Part shown: positions 7,196 to 15,762 of the stretch, in pieces
Position numbering within the stretch: the stretch's first letter is position 1
How the letters are laid out: each line of letters begins with the position of its first letter
Assembly (NCBI GenBank): GCA_003265685.1
Contig: KZ836103.1
Coordinates: 120,751-184,750 of the forward strand
Reading direction: 5' to 3'
DNA: 64,000 bases
DNA from: Piscinibacter caeni
Lineage (GTDB): Bacteria > Pseudomonadota > Gammaproteobacteria > Burkholderiales > Burkholderiaceae_C
Translations under genes and position numbers: made by a program
Notes under the pieces: model-generated
What the model saw: only the letters and a program-made list of their open reading frames with translations
Told to the model about the DNA's origin: nothing
The model's database searches: none

Positions 7196-8206
7196 TCAGC
7201 CGAGCCAGCCGCGGATGCGCGCGCCCAGCGCGCTGCGGCTGATGCCGTAGCGGTCGTGCAGGGTGGGCAGGGCGCCGGCATCGAGGAAGGCATCGGGCAG
7301 CCCGGCGAGCTGGAAGCCCGCCGGCTGCACGCGGTGCCGCAGCAGCGTGCTGGCCACCGCCTCGCCGAGGCCGCCGACCACCGAGTGGTTCTCGGCCACC
7401 ACCACCAGGCGATGCTTGCAGCGCACCGCCTCGACGATGGCCGCCTCGTCCAGCGGCTTGATGGTCGGGCAGTGCAGCACGGCCACGCCGATCTGGTCCT
7501 TCGCCAGGTCCTGCGCGACCTCGAGCGCGCGCATCGTCAGGATGCCGCTGGAGATCACCAGCACGTCGGCGCCGTCGCGCAGCAGCTTGGCCTTGCCGAG
7601 CTCGAACCGGTAGCCCTCGATCTCGTCGAGCACCAGCGGCACCTGGCCGCGCAGCAGGCGCAGGTACACCGGGCCCGGGTGCGCGGCGATCTGCGGCACG
7701 GCCTGCTCGATGTCGAGTGCGTCGCAGGGGTCGACGATCGTGAGCCCCGGCACGCCGCGCATCATCGCGATGTCCTCGGTGGCCTGGTGGCTCGGGCCGT
7801 AGCCGGTGGTCAGGCCGGGCAGCGCGCAGCAGATCTTGACGTTCAGGTTCTCCTCGGCGATCACCTGGTGGATGAAGTCGTAGGCGCGGCGCGTGCCGAA
7901 CACGGCGTAGGTGGTGGCGAAGGGCACCAGGCCTTCCTTGGCCAGGCCGCCGGCGGTGGCCATCAGCAGCTGCTCGGCCATGCCCATCTGCATGAAGCGC
8001 TCGGGATAGGCCTGCGCAAAGAGGTGCAGGTCGGTGTACTTGGCGAGGTCGGCGGTCAGGCCGACGACCTCCGGCCGCGTGGCCGCATATTCCACCAGCG
8101 CCTTGCCGAACGGCGCCGCCTTCACGCGCTGCCCCTCGCTGGCGATCGAGGCGATCATCGCCGAGGTGGTGAGGCGGGGCTTCTTCTCTGCGACGGGGGT
8201 GTTCAT
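7196..8206 (-). CDS. Transketolase, C-terminal (pyrimidine-binding/transketolase_C) subunit
   Basis: A 336-residue protein holding the second half of a split transketolase. The pyrimidine-binding domain covers about 20-190 and includes the MGMAEQLLMATAGGLA segment with the glutamate that activates thiamine diphosphate. The transketolase_C domain covers the rest (VAENHSVVGGLGEAVA). It must pair with the N-terminal subunit encoded directly upstream; the two genes overlap in ATGA (start at 8206). Together they would move a two-carbon ketol unit between sugars. Split transketolases of this kind occur in catabolic clusters (for example for apulose phosphate or sulfofructose). The donor here is unknown because no sugar kinase lies in the operon. 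Confidence 0.9.
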   Translation of the reverse strand: MNTPVAEKKPRLTTSAMIASIASEGQRVKAAPFGKALVEYAATRPEVVGLTADLAKYTDLHLFAQAYPERFMQMGMAEQLLMATAGGLAKEGLVPFATTYAVFGTRRAYDFIHQVIAEENLNVKICCALPGLTTGYGPSHQATEDIAMMRGVPGLTIVDPCDALDIEQAVPQIAAHPGPVYLRLLRGQVPLVLDEIEGYRFELGKAKLLRDGADVLVISSGILTMRALEVAQDLAKDQIGVAVLHCPTIKPLDEAAIVEAVRCKHRLVVVAENHSVVGGLGEAVASTLLRHRVQPAGFQLAGLPDAFLDAGALPTLHDRYGISRSALGARIRGWLG

Positions 8207-9057
8207 GCGAGCGCTCCTTCGGGCTGCGATTGATCGAGGATGGCCAGCGCCTGCTGCCATTCGGGCGGGTCGACGCGGATGAAGTGGTTCTTCTCGCGCG
8301 ACTCGAGGAAGGGCACGCCCTTGCCCATCAGCGTGTCGAACAGGATCACGCGCGGCTTCGCCTCCTTCAGCGAGCGCGCGGCGTCGAAGGCGGCCAGCAC
8401 CGCCGGCAGGTCGTTGCCCTTGACACGCTGCACGTGCCAGCCGAAGGCGGCCCACTTGTCGGCCAGCGGCTCGAAGCCGAGCACCTTGCTCGAGGGGCCG
8501 TCGGCCTGCTGGTTGTTGATGTCGACCAGGCAGATCAGGTTGTCGAGCCGGTGGTGCGCGGCGCCCATCGCCGCCTCCCAGGTGGAGCCCTCGTCGAGCT
8601 CGCCGTCGGACATCGAGTTGTAGACGAAGGCCGGGTTCTTCTTCTGCTTCAACCCGAGCGCCATGCCCACGCCGATCGCGAGGCCCTGGCCGAGCGAGCC
8701 GCCGGAGATCTCCATGCCCGGCGTGTAGGTCGCCATGCCGGACATCGGCAGGCGGCTGTCGTCGCTGCCGTAGCTCTCGAGCTCGCTCTCGGGGATGATG
8801 CCGGCCTCGATCAGCGCCGCGTAGTGCGCGATGGCGTAGTGGCCGTGCGAGAGCAGGAAGCGGTCGCGGCCTTCCCATTCCGGCTCGTCCGGGCGCAGCT
8901 TCAGCGCGTGGCGGTAGGTCACGGCCAGCACGTCGGCCCAGCCGAGCGCCTGCCCGATGTAGCCCTGGCCCTGCACCTCGCCCATGCGCAGGGCGTAGCG
9001 GCGGATGCGGTAGGCGGCCTGCGCGAGCGCAGCCAGCGTGTCGGTGTGCGATGTCAC
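8203..9057 (-). CDS. Transketolase, N-terminal (thiamine-diphosphate-binding) subunit
   Basis: A 284-residue protein corresponding to the first domain of transketolase. The cofactor motif runs from SDGELDEGSTWEAA to LVDINNQQADG, which is the GDG-x(~27)-NN motif with Ser replacing the first Gly. RDRFLLSHGHYAIAHYA near residues 64-80 holds the histidines that contact the donor, and GGSLGQGLAIGVGMALG the TPP phosphate region. It is translationally coupled to the C-terminal subunit and follows the TRAP permease gene by ten bases. It acts in the cytoplasm. Confidence 0.9.
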   Translation of the reverse strand: MTSHTDTLAALAQAAYRIRRYALRMGEVQGQGYIGQALGWADVLAVTYRHALKLRPDEPEWEGRDRFLLSHGHYAIAHYAALIEAGIIPESELESYGSDDSRLPMSGMATYTPGMEISGGSLGQGLAIGVGMALGLKQKKNPAFVYNSMSDGELDEGSTWEAAMGAAHHRLDNLICLVDINNQQADGPSSKVLGFEPLADKWAAFGWHVQRVKGNDLPAVLAAFDAARSLKEAKPRVILFDTLMGKGVPFLESREKNHFIRVDPPEWQQALAILDQSQPEGALA

Positions 9058-9067
9058 GGAAGACTCC

Positions 9068-10327
9068 TTACTTGAGAATCGAGGCGGGCACGTACGAGAC
9101 GAGTGCCAGCACGGCGAAGGCGACGAGGTAGAACGGGCCCAGCTCGCGCACCGTCTGGCCGACCTTCACCTTGGCCAGCGCGCTGGTGATGAAGAGCGTG
9201 GTGCCCACCGGCGGCGTGTACAGGCCGATGGCCAGGTTCACGACCATCATGATCCCGAGCTGCGCCATGTCCATGCCGATCGAATTGGCCAGCGGCACGA
9301 ACACCGGCGTCAGCAGCAGCACGGCGGCGGGCAGGTCGATGAACATGCCGAGGAACAGCATCAGCAGGTTCATCAGCAGGATCACCAGCCACTTGGCGTG
9401 CACGTTCTGCTGCACCCACTGCGCGATGCCCTGGGGCATCTGGTCGAAGGTCAGCAGCCAGCCGATCGCGGCCGAGGCCATGATCACCAGCAGAACCACG
9501 CCGGTGGCCAGGCCCGAGTGCACGACGGCATCGTGCAGCCGCTTCCAGCTCAGGTCGCGGTAGACCAGCACCGACACCATGCCGGCGTACAGCGTCGACA
9601 GCACGGCCACCTCGGTGGGCGTGGCGATGCCGAAGCGCAGGAAGATGATGATCAGCACCGGCAGGATCAGCGCTGGTGAGGCGTAGGCCAGGTGGCGGCG
9701 GAAGGCGACGAGGTCGAGCTTCGCCGTCTCGCGCGGGAAGTTGCGCCGCTTGCCGACCCACCAGCATGCGGCCATGAAGCCGCCGCACATCAGCAGGCCC
9801 GGCATCACCCCGGCGACGAACAGCTCGGCGATCGACGCGTTGGACGACAGCGCGAAGAGGATCATCGGGATCGACGGCGGGATCAGGATGTCGATCGTCG
9901 CGGCCGCGGCCAGCGTCGCGGCCGAGAACGCCGCCGGGTAGCCGAGCCGCTTGTGCCAGGGGATCAGCAGCGAGCCGATCGCGGAGGCATCGGCCACGGC
10001 CGAGCCCGAGACGCCGCCGAACAGCGTGGACGACAGCACGCCCACCTGCGCCGGACCGCCGTGGAAGCGGCCCAGCAGCGTGGACAGCACGCCCACCAGC
10101 GCCTCGCCGAGCTTGCCGCCCATCATCAGGCTGCCGGTCAGCATGAAGAAGGGAATCGCGATCAGCGGGAAGCTCTGCACCTGCGCGACCATCTGCTGCA
10201 CCAGCAGGTCGAGCGGTACCCTGTCGGAGCTGGCCGCGGCGGCCATCGCAGCCACCAGCAGCGCGTGGGCGATCGGCATCGCGGCGACCGCGGCGATCAT
10301 GAAGACACCAAGGATCAGGGCACTCAT
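9068..10327 (-). CDS. TRAP transporter large permease (DctM family)
   Basis: A 419-residue polytopic membrane protein, the ion-coupled permease of a tripartite ATP-independent periplasmic transporter. About twelve hydrophobic segments are visible, with DctM hallmarks such as FPLIAIPFFMLTGSLM, GGVSGSAVADASAIG and PPSIPMILFAL. It works with the DctQ and DctP genes directly upstream to import an organic acid or sugar acid with sodium. Location next to the split transketolase and SDR genes implies that the imported compound is their substrate. Confidence 0.93.
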   Translation of the reverse strand: MSALILGVFMIAAVAAMPIAHALLVAAMAAAASSDRVPLDLLVQQMVAQVQSFPLIAIPFFMLTGSLMMGGKLGEALVGVLSTLLGRFHGGPAQVGVLSSTLFGGVSGSAVADASAIGSLLIPWHKRLGYPAAFSAATLAAAATIDILIPPSIPMILFALSSNASIAELFVAGVMPGLLMCGGFMAACWWVGKRRNFPRETAKLDLVAFRRHLAYASPALILPVLIIIFLRFGIATPTEVAVLSTLYAGMVSVLVYRDLSWKRLHDAVVHSGLATGVVLLVIMASAAIGWLLTFDQMPQGIAQWVQQNVHAKWLVILLMNLLMLFLGMFIDLPAAVLLLTPVFVPLANSIGMDMAQLGIMMVVNLAIGLYTPPVGTTLFITSALAKVKVGQTVRELGPFYLVAFAVLALVSYVPASILK

Positions 10328-10355
10328 GTCGATTCCTTCGTCGGCGAGCCGCGGC

Positions 10356-10886
10356 TCACCAGTGGGCGGCCGGCACGGCCGGCTCGTCGGTGGCGGAGGC
10401 CGCCACGGGCGGGGTGCGCCAGGCCTGCCAGGCCGACTGCAGCGCGAGCACGCCCAGCAGGGCCATGCCCGCCATCACGCAGGCGTAGGTGATCGAGCCG
10501 GGCAGCTGCAGGATCGGCGTCTTCTCGTCGTGCACGATCTCGAGCATCCGGAAGGTGGCCACGGCGAGCGTCGCGTACAGAGCGCCGACCACGAGCCAAC
10601 CGAGCGTGGCCACGATGCGCCGGGCCGCCGCGGGCAGGGCCTCCATCAGGAAAGTGGTGGCGATGTGCGCGCCCTGCTGCGCGGCGATCACCACGCCGGC
10701 CATCACCAGCCACGGGAACAGCAGCTCGGGCACCTCGTTGGCCCACTGCAGGCTCGAGCCGGTGGCGTAGCGCAGCACCGTGTTGGCCACCAGGATCAGG
10801 AAGATCACGCTGGTGGACAGCCACAGCACGATGCGGCAGGCGAGCGCGATGGCGCGCCCGACGATGCCGGTTTCGGCAGCGTTCAT
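10356..10886 (-). CDS. TRAP transporter small permease (DctQ family)
   Basis: A 176-residue membrane protein with four predicted helices, the size and pattern of a DctQ subunit (LQWANEVPELLFPWLVMAG, GAHIATTFLMEALP). The start chosen gives MNAAETG, preceded by a GGAGAC ribosome site; an upstream in-frame start would add twelve charged residues. It bridges the binding protein DctP and the large permease DctM, and the three genes are in the usual P-Q-M order. Confidence 0.9.
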   Translation of the reverse strand: MNAAETGIVGRAIALACRIVLWLSTSVIFLILVANTVLRYATGSSLQWANEVPELLFPWLVMAGVVIAAQQGAHIATTFLMEALPAAARRIVATLGWLVVGALYATLAVATFRMLEIVHDEKTPILQLPGSITYACVMAGMALLGVLALQSAWQAWRTPPVAASATDEPAVPAAHW

Positions 10887-10912
10887 GCTTGTCTCCTCGT
10901 TGTGTCGGGGGC

Positions 10913-10965
10913 GGGGGCGCAAGGCCCCCCGCAGCGGCCGCCGCTCAGTGCGCCTGAGCGGCGGC
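10913..10965 (-). terminator. Two stem-loops at the dctP/dctQ junction
   Basis: A perfect 12-bp stem (arms 10937-10948 and 10954-10965, five-base loop) overlaps the dctP stop codon. It is followed on the minus strand by a second GC-rich hairpin (arms 10913-10918 and 10924-10929). There is no U-run. Stem-loops after a binding-protein gene commonly stabilise its message and reduce read-through into the permease genes; that role is inferred here. Confidence 0.55.
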
Positions 10966-11934
10966 GACCACCTTCTTGACGTACGGGCCGATGGGGCCCG
11001 CTTCCCACTTGGCGACGACCTCGGCGGTCGCCTTCGCGAAGGCGGCCTTGTCGGGCGTCGTCACCTGCACGCCCTTGGCCTTCAGCTCGGCGAGCAGCTT
11101 CTCGTCGGCCTCGGCCGAGAGCTTGCGCTGCAGCGCGGTGGCCTCGGCGGCGGCTTCCTGCACCGCCTTCCGGTCCGCGTCGGACAGCTTGTCCCAGCTG
11201 CGCTTGCTCATCAGGAAGGGCGTCATCTGGAACTGGTGGTTGGTCAGCGCCAGGTGCTTCTGCACCTCGTAGAGCTTGCTGGCGTGGAAGTTGACCAGCG
11301 GATTCTCCTGCCCGTCCACCACGCCCTGCTGCAGCGCCACGTACAGCTCGGCGAACTTGATCTGCTGCGATTCGGCGCCCAGCGCCTTCATGATGTCCAC
11401 CAGCGTGGCATCGGGCGGCACGCGCATCTTCAGGCCCTTCAGGTCCTCGGGCCTGACGATGGCGCGCTTGCCGTTGCTCATCTGGCGGATGCCGTTGTCC
11501 CAGGTGCCCAGCAGCACCAGGCCCTTCTCGGCCGACCTGTCGGCCAGCTCCTTGCCGAGCGGGCCGTCGAGCAGCTTGAAGGCCGCCGCGGGGCTGGAGA
11601 ACGCGAACGGCATGCCGTAGGCGGCGTACTCGGGCACGGCGTTGGCCACCGCGCCCTGCGAGTTGGCGGACAGGTCGAGCGCGCCGGTGCGCAGCGCGGT
11701 CACCATCGCGGCGTCGTCGCCGAGCTGGGCCGAGGGCGCCACCTGCACCTCGATGCGGCCGCCGGACTTCGCCTTGGCGACCTCGGCGAACTTCACGGCC
11801 GCCTCGTGGCGCGGGTTGCCGATGGCGGCGCCGTGGCCGAGCGTCAGCTTGACGGTCTGCGCGGGCGCGGCTGCGGCGAAGACGAGGGCGATGCTGCCGG
11901 CCAGCAGCGTGCGGATGAAATGCGTGCGATGCAT
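10945..11934 (-). CDS. TRAP transporter substrate-binding protein (DctP family)
   Basis: A 329-residue periplasmic binding protein. The signal peptide (MHRTHFIRTLLAGSIALVF, cleaved near APAQT) is clear. The mature part has the DctP features LTLGHGAAIGNPRHEAAVKFAE at the N terminus, LKGLKMRVPPDATLVDIMKALGA in the middle, and ALQQGVVDGQENPL with the conserved Gln-Glu-Asn. The arginine in KMRVP is the usual carboxylate anchor, so the ligand probably bears a carboxyl group. It is the second gene of the SDR-TRAP-transketolase operon. Confidence 0.92.
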   Translation of the reverse strand: MHRTHFIRTLLAGSIALVFAAAAPAQTVKLTLGHGAAIGNPRHEAAVKFAEVAKAKSGGRIEVQVAPSAQLGDDAAMVTALRTGALDLSANSQGAVANAVPEYAAYGMPFAFSSPAAAFKLLDGPLGKELADRSAEKGLVLLGTWDNGIRQMSNGKRAIVRPEDLKGLKMRVPPDATLVDIMKALGAESQQIKFAELYVALQQGVVDGQENPLVNFHASKLYEVQKHLALTNHQFQMTPFLMSKRSWDKLSDADRKAVQEAAAEATALQRKLSAEADEKLLAELKAKGVQVTTPDKAAFAKATAEVVAKWEAGPIGPYVKKVVAAAQAH

Positions 11935-11963
11935 GGTCGCTTGTCTCCTGTGGGGGGTTCGGT

Positions 11964-12713
11964 TCAGTGGATCAACATGCCGCCGTTCACGTCGAGCGTG
12001 ATGCCGGTGCAGTAGGCGGAGAGTTCGCTGGCGAGGAAGACGCAGGCGCCGGCCACGTCGTCGGCGCGGCCCAGGCGGTTCAGCGGGATCGTCTCGGCGA
12101 TCTCCTTCTTGCGCTCCGGCGTCAGCTTGCCCTGGGTGATGTCGGTCTCGATCAGGCCCGGGGTGATGCAGTTGACGCGGATGCCCTCGACGCCGAACTC
12201 GCGCGCCATCGCCCGCGCCAGGCCGAGCACGCCGGCCTTGGCGGCCGAGTAGTGCGGGCCGCCGAAGATGCCGCCGCCGCGCTGCGCCGAGACCGACGAG
12301 ATGCAGACGATCGAGCCGCTGCGCTGCTGCTTCATCGCCGGCAGCACCGCCTGCGACATGTACAGCGTGCCGCGCAGGCTGACGTCGAGGATGCGGTCGT
12401 AGTCGGCGCCGGTGATCTCGAGCGTCTTCACCGGCTGCGTGATGCCGGCGTTGTTGATCAGCACGTCGATGCGGCCGAAGGCCTGCAGCACGGCCGCGGC
12501 GGCGGCCTCGCAGGAGGCCTTGTCGGTGACGTCGGCCACCAGGCCGAGGTGGCCTTCGCCCAGGCGGGTGGCCGCCGCGGCCGGCTCGGCGCGGGCGAGG
12601 TCGAGGATGGCGACCCGCGCGCCCTGCGCCGCCAGGCGGCGTGCGGTGGCAAAGCCGAGTCCGTTGAGTCCGGCGCCGCCGGTGATCACGGCGACCTGGT
12701 TGTCGAGAAGCAT
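11964..12713 (-). CDS. SDR-family oxidoreductase, first gene of the TRAP/transketolase operon
   Basis: A 249-residue classical short-chain dehydrogenase. It has the cofactor motif ITGGAGLNGLGFA, an NNAG motif, a catalytic serine in ISSVSAQRGG, and the YSAAK active-site Tyr/Lys. It ends with a conserved YCTGITLDVNGGMLI. The ATG at 12713 has GGAG eight to nine bases upstream; the longer in-frame version adds 18 residues without homology. As the promoter-proximal gene it probably oxidises the imported hydroxy compound to a ketose or keto acid for the transketolase. Substrate unknown. Confidence 0.9.
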   Translation of the reverse strand: MLLDNQVAVITGGAGLNGLGFATARRLAAQGARVAILDLARAEPAAAATRLGEGHLGLVADVTDKASCEAAAAAVLQAFGRIDVLINNAGITQPVKTLEITGADYDRILDVSLRGTLYMSQAVLPAMKQQRSGSIVCISSVSAQRGGGIFGGPHYSAAKAGVLGLARAMAREFGVEGIRVNCITPGLIETDITQGKLTPERKKEIAETIPLNRLGRADDVAGACVFLASELSAYCTGITLDVNGGMLIH

Positions 12714-12779
12714 CTGGAACGTCTCCGTCGGTGTGGGATGACGTTCATCTTCGGCGCCGGCCTGCATGACGACAAGCGA

Positions 12780-12813
12780 AGTCTCATCAGACTAAGATGA
12801 CGATCTGTCATCT
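12780..12813. promoter_or_regulatory. LysR-type operator candidates in the SDR/LysR divergent promoter
   Basis: Two dyads lie in the 118-base gap between the divergent genes. AGATGAC-N5-GTCATCT (12795-12813) is a perfect 7-bp inverted repeat that also fits the T-N11-A LysR box. AGTCT-N4-AGACT (12780-12793) is adjacent to it. The placement fits autoregulation of the LysR gene and activation of the SDR-TRAP-transketolase operon. Confidence 0.6.
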
Positions 12814-12831
12814 GACGCCAGGGTTCCTCCC

Positions 12832-13716
12832 ATGCCTGCCGCACCGCCCCTGCCCAACCTGCTGGCCTTCGAGGCCGTGGCGCGGCGCCGCAGCTTCGCG
12901 CTCGCGGCCACCGAGCTGCACCTCACCGCCTCGGCCGTGAGCCACCAGATCGCGCGGCTCGAGTCACAGCTCGGCGTGCGCCTGTTCGAACGCAGCGCGC
13001 ACGGCGTGCGGCTGAGTGCGGCGGGCGAGCAGTACCTCGCGCGCATCGGCGGCGCGCTGGCCGCCATCGCCTCGGCCACGGAGGACATGCGCCAGGGTGT
13101 CAGCAACAGCCTGTACGTGCATTGCGCGCCCAGCCTGGCGGTGCTGTGGCTGATGCCGCGGCTGCAGGCCTTCGCGCGCGCCTGCCCCGACATCGTGTTG
13201 AACCTCTCGGCCGCCCACACGCACAGCGACTTCGCGCTCGGCCAGGCCGACGTCGACATCCGCTACGGCGTGCCGAACTGGCCCGGGCTGGTGGTCGAGC
13301 CGCTGTTCGAGGAACGCATCGTGCCGCTCGCGAGCCCGGCCTTCATCCGCGAGCACCGGCTCAAGCGCGTCGAGCAACTGCTCGAGCTGCCGCTGGTCCA
13401 GAGCAACGTCAGCGTCGTGCAGTGGTCGGACTGGTTCCGCGCCTGCTCGCGCCTGCGCGCACCCGAGCGCTTCGGCGTGCGCTTCGACCGCGCGCAGATG
13501 TCACTCGACGCCGCCACGCAGGGCCTGGGCGTGGCGCTCGAGAGCATGACCATGGCCGGCAAGCACCTGGCCGAGGGCAAGCTGCGACCGGTGTTCGACC
13601 CGGCCCAGGCCGTCAAGGTGAAGGCGCATTTCGCCGTCTACCCGGCGCGCCACGCGAAGCGTCCGCCGGTAGAGGCCTTCCTCGCCTGGCTGCACGGCGA
13701 GGCGGCCAAGGGCTGA
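12832..13716 (+). CDS. LysR-family transcriptional regulator (GcvA-like)
   Basis: A 294-residue regulator. The N-terminal winged helix-turn-helix (about 8-66: LLAFEAVARRRSFALAATEL, TASAVSHQIARLE) is followed by a periplasmic-binding-like effector domain (about 95-290). The LPNLLAFEAVAR opening and the LYVHCAPSLAVLWLMPRL strand place it in the GcvA/AmpR-like branch. It is divergent from the SDR-TRAP-transketolase operon and so is its likely regulator, with the imported substrate or a product as co-inducer. Confidence 0.9.
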   Translation: MPAAPPLPNLLAFEAVARRRSFALAATELHLTASAVSHQIARLESQLGVRLFERSAHGVRLSAAGEQYLARIGGALAAIASATEDMRQGVSNSLYVHCAPSLAVLWLMPRLQAFARACPDIVLNLSAAHTHSDFALGQADVDIRYGVPNWPGLVVEPLFEERIVPLASPAFIREHRLKRVEQLLELPLVQSNVSVVQWSDWFRACSRLRAPERFGVRFDRAQMSLDAATQGLGVALESMTMAGKHLAEGKLRPVFDPAQAVKVKAHFAVYPARHAKRPPVEAFLAWLHGEAAKG

Positions 13717-13719
13717 ACA

Positions 13720-13735
13720 CCCGCGCATTCGCGGG
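13720..13735. terminator. Stem-loop between convergent LysR and esterase genes
   Basis: CCCGCG (13720-13725) and CGCGGG (13730-13735) form a perfect stem with a CATT loop in the 34-base space between two convergent genes. There is no clear U-run, so this is only a likely bidirectional terminator. Confidence 0.45.
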
Positions 13736-13750
13736 ACCAGGCGTGCGTTC

Positions 13751-14683
13751 TCATCGCCCCGACGGACGGGCGCCCATCCAGGCGCAGGCCGCGCGCATCG
13801 CCTCTCGGGCCTGCGGGTGAAGGTCGGTCTGCGCCATGAAGCCGTGGAGCATGCCCTCGATGCAGCGGTAGTCGCAGGCCACGCCCGAGGCGAGCAGCCG
13901 TTCGGCGTAGGCCTGGCCTTCGTCGCGCAAGGGGTCGCACTCGGCCGTCACGATGAGCGCCGCCGGCAGCCCATGCAGGTCCGCAGCGGCCAGCGGGAAG
14001 GCATCGGCCGGGGACGGCGCTGCGCCCAGGTACAGATCGACGAACCAGCGCATCGCGTCCCGGGTCAGGAAGTGACCCTCGGCGAACTCGGCGTACGACG
14101 CGGTGGGCGGATCGTAGTGGGCCGTGACGGGATAGAAGAGGACCTGGCCCTGGATCGGCGGGTCGCGCGCTTCGCGCGCGCGCAGGCACACCATCGCGGC
14201 GAGATTGCCGCCGGCACTGTCGCCCGCCACGAGCAGACAACCTGCGTCGCCACGCAAGGCCGCGGCATGGGCGTGGGCCCAGCGGGTGGCGAACAGGACG
14301 TCTTCGACGGCCGCGGGGAACGGGTGTTCGGGCGCGAGCCGGTAGTCGACGGAAACCACCAGGCACGACGCCGTCGCGCAGATCTCGCGGCAGACGTGGT
14401 CGTGCGTGTCGAGGTCGCCGCGGACGAAACCGCCGCCGTGGGCATAGACCAGCATGCGGTGGGGTGCTGGCGCGTCCGGCCAGTACAGGCGGACTGCCAG
14501 CGGCCCACCCGGCCCGGGCAGGAGTCGGTCCTCGACCCGGCCCACCGGCAGGGGCGCCCCGCGCCTTGCCGCCATGGCCCGTGCCATCTGGCGTGACTGT
14601 CCCAAAGGCAGCCGTTGGATCGGCGGCAGGCCTGCCGCGTTCAACTCGTCGAGCCAGGCTCGTGCGGTGGGTGCCAGCGGCAT
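13751..14683 (-). CDS. Hormone-sensitive-lipase-family alpha/beta hydrolase
   Basis: A 310-residue esterase of the HSL (family IV) group, probably cytoplasmic as no signal peptide is seen. The oxyanion motif YAHGGGF near residue 80 and the nucleophile motif GDSAGG near residue 155 are intact. VDYRLAPEHPFPAAVED is characteristic, and the catalytic Asp (VTAECDPLRDEG) and His (GMLHGFM) follow in order. It begins four bases after the Bug receptor gene stop, so the two are co-transcribed. It probably hydrolyses an imported ester connected with the tannase/BKACE gene set across the AraC promoter. Confidence 0.9.
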   Translation of the reverse strand: MPLAPTARAWLDELNAAGLPPIQRLPLGQSRQMARAMAARRGAPLPVGRVEDRLLPGPGGPLAVRLYWPDAPAPHRMLVYAHGGGFVRGDLDTHDHVCREICATASCLVVSVDYRLAPEHPFPAAVEDVLFATRWAHAHAAALRGDAGCLLVAGDSAGGNLAAMVCLRAREARDPPIQGQVLFYPVTAHYDPPTASYAEFAEGHFLTRDAMRWFVDLYLGAAPSPADAFPLAAADLHGLPAALIVTAECDPLRDEGQAYAERLLASGVACDYRCIEGMLHGFMAQTDLHPQAREAMRAACAWMGARPSGR

Positions 14684-14686
14684 GCC

Positions 14687-15673
14687 TCAGGACTCGGCCG
14701 TGAACCCGATCCTCTTGATGTCGATGCGCCACTGCTCGGTCTCGGCGCGCACCTGCTCGGCAAAGGCCTGCGGCGTCGACGATTGGGCTGTCATGCCCAG
14801 GTCGGCCAGGAACCTGGCGAAGTCCGGTTGCGCCACCACGGCCTGAACGGCGCTGGCCACGCGCTGCACCACTGCGGGCGGCGTGCCCTTGGGGACGAAG
14901 ATGCCCGTCCACTCGATGTTGTCGATCGCGAAGCCCTGCTCGCGGCAGGTCGGCACGTCCGGCGCGACGGGATTGCGCGAGGTCCCGGAAACGGCGAGCA
15001 GGCGCAGCCCTTTGGTCTTCATGTGCGGCATGAAGGAGCCGATCGTCGACAGGTAGGCGGGCACCTGCCCGCCGAGCAGGTCCTGGATGCCGGGAGCGTC
15101 GCCGCGGTAGGGCACGTGGGTCAGTTCGACCCCCGACGCCTTCGCCAGCATCATGCCGACGAGGTGCGGCGTCGCGCCCGCTGCGGGCGAGCCGAACACG
15201 GCCTTCGCCGGGTTGGCCTTCGCCCAGGCCAGATAGTCCTTCAGGGTGTGCACGCTCTCGGGCACGGCCGGCCCGACCGCCAGCGCGAACGCGAACGTGC
15301 TGACCATCGAGACGGGTACCGTGTCGTCCGGCCGGTACGGCAGTGACTTGAAGGTGAACTGGCTCAGGGTGATCGGCCCCGGAACCGAGAGCAGCAGCGT
15401 GGTGCCATCGGGCGCGCTGTTCTTGAGCGTGCTGACCGCGATCTGCCCGCCGGCACCCGCCTTGTTCTCGACGATGACCGTCGGCGCGAGCGTGCCCTGC
15501 AGGCGCTCGGCAAGACGCCGCGCGATGTTGTCGCTCCCGCCGCCGGGCGGGAACCCGACCAGGATGCGTACGGTGTCGGCCGACTGCGCGCGCGCCAGGC
15601 GCGGCAGCAGTCCGGCCGCGGACATCAGGGCCAGGGTGGTGCAACGGGTCGTGAAGTGGCGGCGGTTCGTCAT
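14687..15673 (-). CDS. Bug/TctC-family tripartite tricarboxylate transporter receptor
   Basis: A 328-residue periplasmic solute-binding protein of the Bug family, which is greatly expanded in Burkholderiales. The signal peptide is rich in Arg (MTNRRHFTTRCTTLALMSAAG) and cut near LARAQ. The mature start VRILVGFPPGGGSDNIARRLAERL and the VENKAGAGGQIA segment are diagnostic. The start at 15673 has a GGAGA ribosome site. No TctA/TctB permease lies nearby, which is usual for Bug genes. The ligand is probably an organic acid handled by the adjacent enzymes. Confidence 0.92.
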   Translation of the reverse strand: MTNRRHFTTRCTTLALMSAAGLLPRLARAQSADTVRILVGFPPGGGSDNIARRLAERLQGTLAPTVIVENKAGAGGQIAVSTLKNSAPDGTTLLLSVPGPITLSQFTFKSLPYRPDDTVPVSMVSTFAFALAVGPAVPESVHTLKDYLAWAKANPAKAVFGSPAAGATPHLVGMMLAKASGVELTHVPYRGDAPGIQDLLGGQVPAYLSTIGSFMPHMKTKGLRLLAVSGTSRNPVAPDVPTCREQGFAIDNIEWTGIFVPKGTPPAVVQRVASAVQAVVAQPDFARFLADLGMTAQSSTPQAFAEQVRAETEQWRIDIKRIGFTAES

Positions 15674-15762
15674 GGGGGTCTCCTGGGTTTCGTGGCGCGC
15701 CGTCTCGCGTCGGCTCCAGCGGCGCTGCCTCGCTCGCCGTGATCGACACCGATCGCGCTCGG

